Shown: one piece after another, positions 63,138 to 64,000 of the stretch | How positions within the stretch are numbered: the first letter of the stretch is position 1 | How the letters are laid out: the number at the start of each line of letters is the position of its first letter | DNA from: Cognatilysobacter bugurensis | GTDB taxonomy: Bacteria > Pseudomonadota > Gammaproteobacteria > Xanthomonadales > Xanthomonadaceae | Assembly: GCF_014652095.1 (NCBI RefSeq) | Contig: NZ_BMYD01000001.1 | Location: forward strand, 907,466 to 971,465 | Direction: 5' to 3' | DNA length: 64,000 nt | The notes under the pieces: model-generated | What the model was told of the DNA's origin: nothing | The model's database searches: none | What the model saw: the letters and a program-made list of their open reading frames with translations, nothing else | Program-made: the position numbers and the translations under genes

Positions 63138-63232
63138 CCGCAGTTGGCAGTTCGCTTGCCTACGCGGATGCGTGGCGGGCCCCGGCAGCGCTTAGCGCAG
63201 TCGAACGCCGAACGCGCGAGGCATCTCCGGCG

Positions 63233-63814
63233 TCAACCTTGCTGGACGACGCCCGCGCCGGCGAGGCGCCCCATGAAGCCGCGGTAGTGGCGCAGCTCGG
63301 CGATCGAATCGTGGACATCGCTGAGCGCGGTGTGTTTCGCCTCCTTTCCCAGACCCGCGAGGACTTCAGGCGCCCAGCGGCGCGCGAGCTCCTTCAGCGT
63401 GCTGACGTCGAGGTTGCGGTAGTGGAAATACTTCTGCAGCCGCGGCATTTCGCGATGCAGGAAGCGTCGATCCTGGCAGATCGAGTTGCCGCACATTGGC
63501 GACGCGCCCGCGGGAACCCACTGCTCCAGGAACGCGAGCGTGCGCTGCTCGGCCTCCTGCATCGACACGCCCGCGTCGAGCGAGCGCTGCCAGAGACCGG
63601 ACTTGCGGTGCTGGTTGCGGTTCCACTCGTCCATCGCTTCGAGCCGCGCCAGCGGGTGCACGATCGCGAGCTCGGGGCCTTCGGCAAGGACGTTGAGCTC
63701 GGCGTCGGTGACGACGGTGGCGATCTCGAGGATCGAATCGTTGTCGGTGTCGAGCCCCGTCATCTCGAGGTCGATCCAGATCAGACGGTGGTCCTTGTTC
63801 GAAATGGCGGCCAT
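63233..63814 (-). CDS. orn: Oligoribonuclease
   Basis: 193 residues from the ATG at 63814. DEDDh exonuclease: [20 protein letters not shown] near 10-29 (Asp, Glu), [28 protein letters not shown] (Asp), and the final Asp/His set [18 protein letters not shown] (His, Asp). Orn cleaves two- to five-nucleotide RNA into mononucleotides and is essential in many gammaproteobacteria; it also removes pGpG, the product of the EAL-type enzymes coded elsewhere in the window. Divergent to the DUF2721 gene. Confidence 0.96.
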   Translation of the reverse strand: MAAISNKDHRLIWIDLEMTGLDTDNDSILEIATVVTDAELNVLAEGPELAIVHPLARLEAMDEWNRNQHRKSGLWQRSLDAGVSMQEAEQRTLAFLEQWVPAGASPMCGNSICQDRRFLHREMPRLQKYFHYRNLDVSTLKELARRWAPEVLAGLGKEAKHTALSDVHDSIAELRHYRGFMGRLAGAGVVQQG

Positions 63815-63876
63815 GCGCTCGCGATGCAGTCGGGGACCGCGCATGATAGCCGAGCCGATTCCAACGCTTGTCGACC

Positions 63877-64000
63877 ATGCCCGACTCTCCTGCCCTTGGT
63901 CATTACGCCATCCTGACCTCGATGCTGGCCCCCGCCCTGCTCATGGCCGCGACTGCATCGCTGCTCGTGTCCGCGAATGCGCGGCTCGCGCGCGTGGTCG
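63877..64000 (+). CDS. DUF2721 protein, N-terminal part, cut by window end
   Basis: 41 codons are visible before the window ends: [20 protein letters not shown] and [20 protein letters not shown]. The Ala/Leu-rich helix followed by [11 protein letters not shown]-like residues is the start of the DUF2721 family of small membrane proteins, function unknown. Start taken at the ATG at 63877; divergent from orn with 62 bases between the starts. Confidence 0.75.
   Translation, partial: MPDSPALGHYAILTSMLAPALLMAATASLLVSANARLARVV

Overview
This is a high-GC, gene-dense chromosomal segment from a pseudomonad-type proteobacterium. A Gammaproteobacterium close to the Xanthomonadales/Lysobacterales is the best inference: it has a YqiB/DUF1249 protein (a gammaproteobacterial family), a YbiI-type zinc finger, a PhaR that starts at the conserved core motif, the divergent ppsR/ppsA pair, and small proteins that look familiar from Lysobacter and Xanthomonas. 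I could not search databases, so the taxon is inferred. I see no rRNA, CRISPR array, insertion sequence, integrase or prophage. Two tRNA genes are present, tRNA-Glu(UUC) and tRNA-Ala(GGC).

Layout. 1-780: end of an acetoacetyl-CoA reductase (phaB-like) and phaR. 818-3371: an HD-GYP gene followed by a GGDEF-EAL gene, minus strand. 4160-6332: HPF-like ribosome factor, DUF202 membrane protein, and a catalase homologue that lacks the usual haem-tyrosine segment. 6371-11206: hybrid histidine kinase, DUF2254 membrane protein and an Old Yellow Enzyme. 11538-13827: a tightly coupled three-gene envelope/stress operon (Ser/Gly-rich protein, holin-like protein, DUF3618). 14077-27375: a long minus-strand block reading, in transcription order, TldD1, TldE, TldD2, DUF4159, MoxR, DUF58, BatA-type, DUF4175 and a large membrane protein, then a small membrane protein. 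27761-38742: SDR, MscS channel, acyltransferase, GAF-EAL, TonB-domain lipoprotein, thioredoxin 2, diguanylate cyclase, pirin, DUF378 and YbiI-like zinc finger. 38972-46834: a very large hybrid kinase, a glycosyltransferase, and several small stress/envelope proteins (host-attachment family, OB-like anchored protein, PRC-barrel/DUF2382, exported thioredoxin-like). 47116-57403: YdcF-like, Na/Ca exchanger, a PD-(D/E)XK-like protein, tex, tesA and the ybbAP-type ABC exporter. 57515-64000: small protein, two tRNAs, YqiB-like, ppsR/ppsA, MscS, orn, and the start of a DUF2721 gene.

The most interesting part is the TldD-TldE-TldD-DUF4159-MoxR-DUF58-BatA-DUF4175 block. Its two TldD-type metalloproteases both carry twin-arginine (Tat) signal sequences, while the TldE partner has none. 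The downstream genes encode a MoxR ATPase/vWA-type chaperone machine with membrane partners, and most of them are joined by 4-base start/stop overlaps. My inference is an envelope peptide- or protein-processing system: a Tat-exported protease served by a MoxR machine. c-di-GMP signalling is also dense, with four enzymes in the first 37 kb, two of them with degenerate motifs. Carbon/energy storage and flux (PHB regulation, PEP synthase with its regulator) and membrane-stress genes (two MscS channels, HPF, PRC/DUF2382) fill much of the rest.
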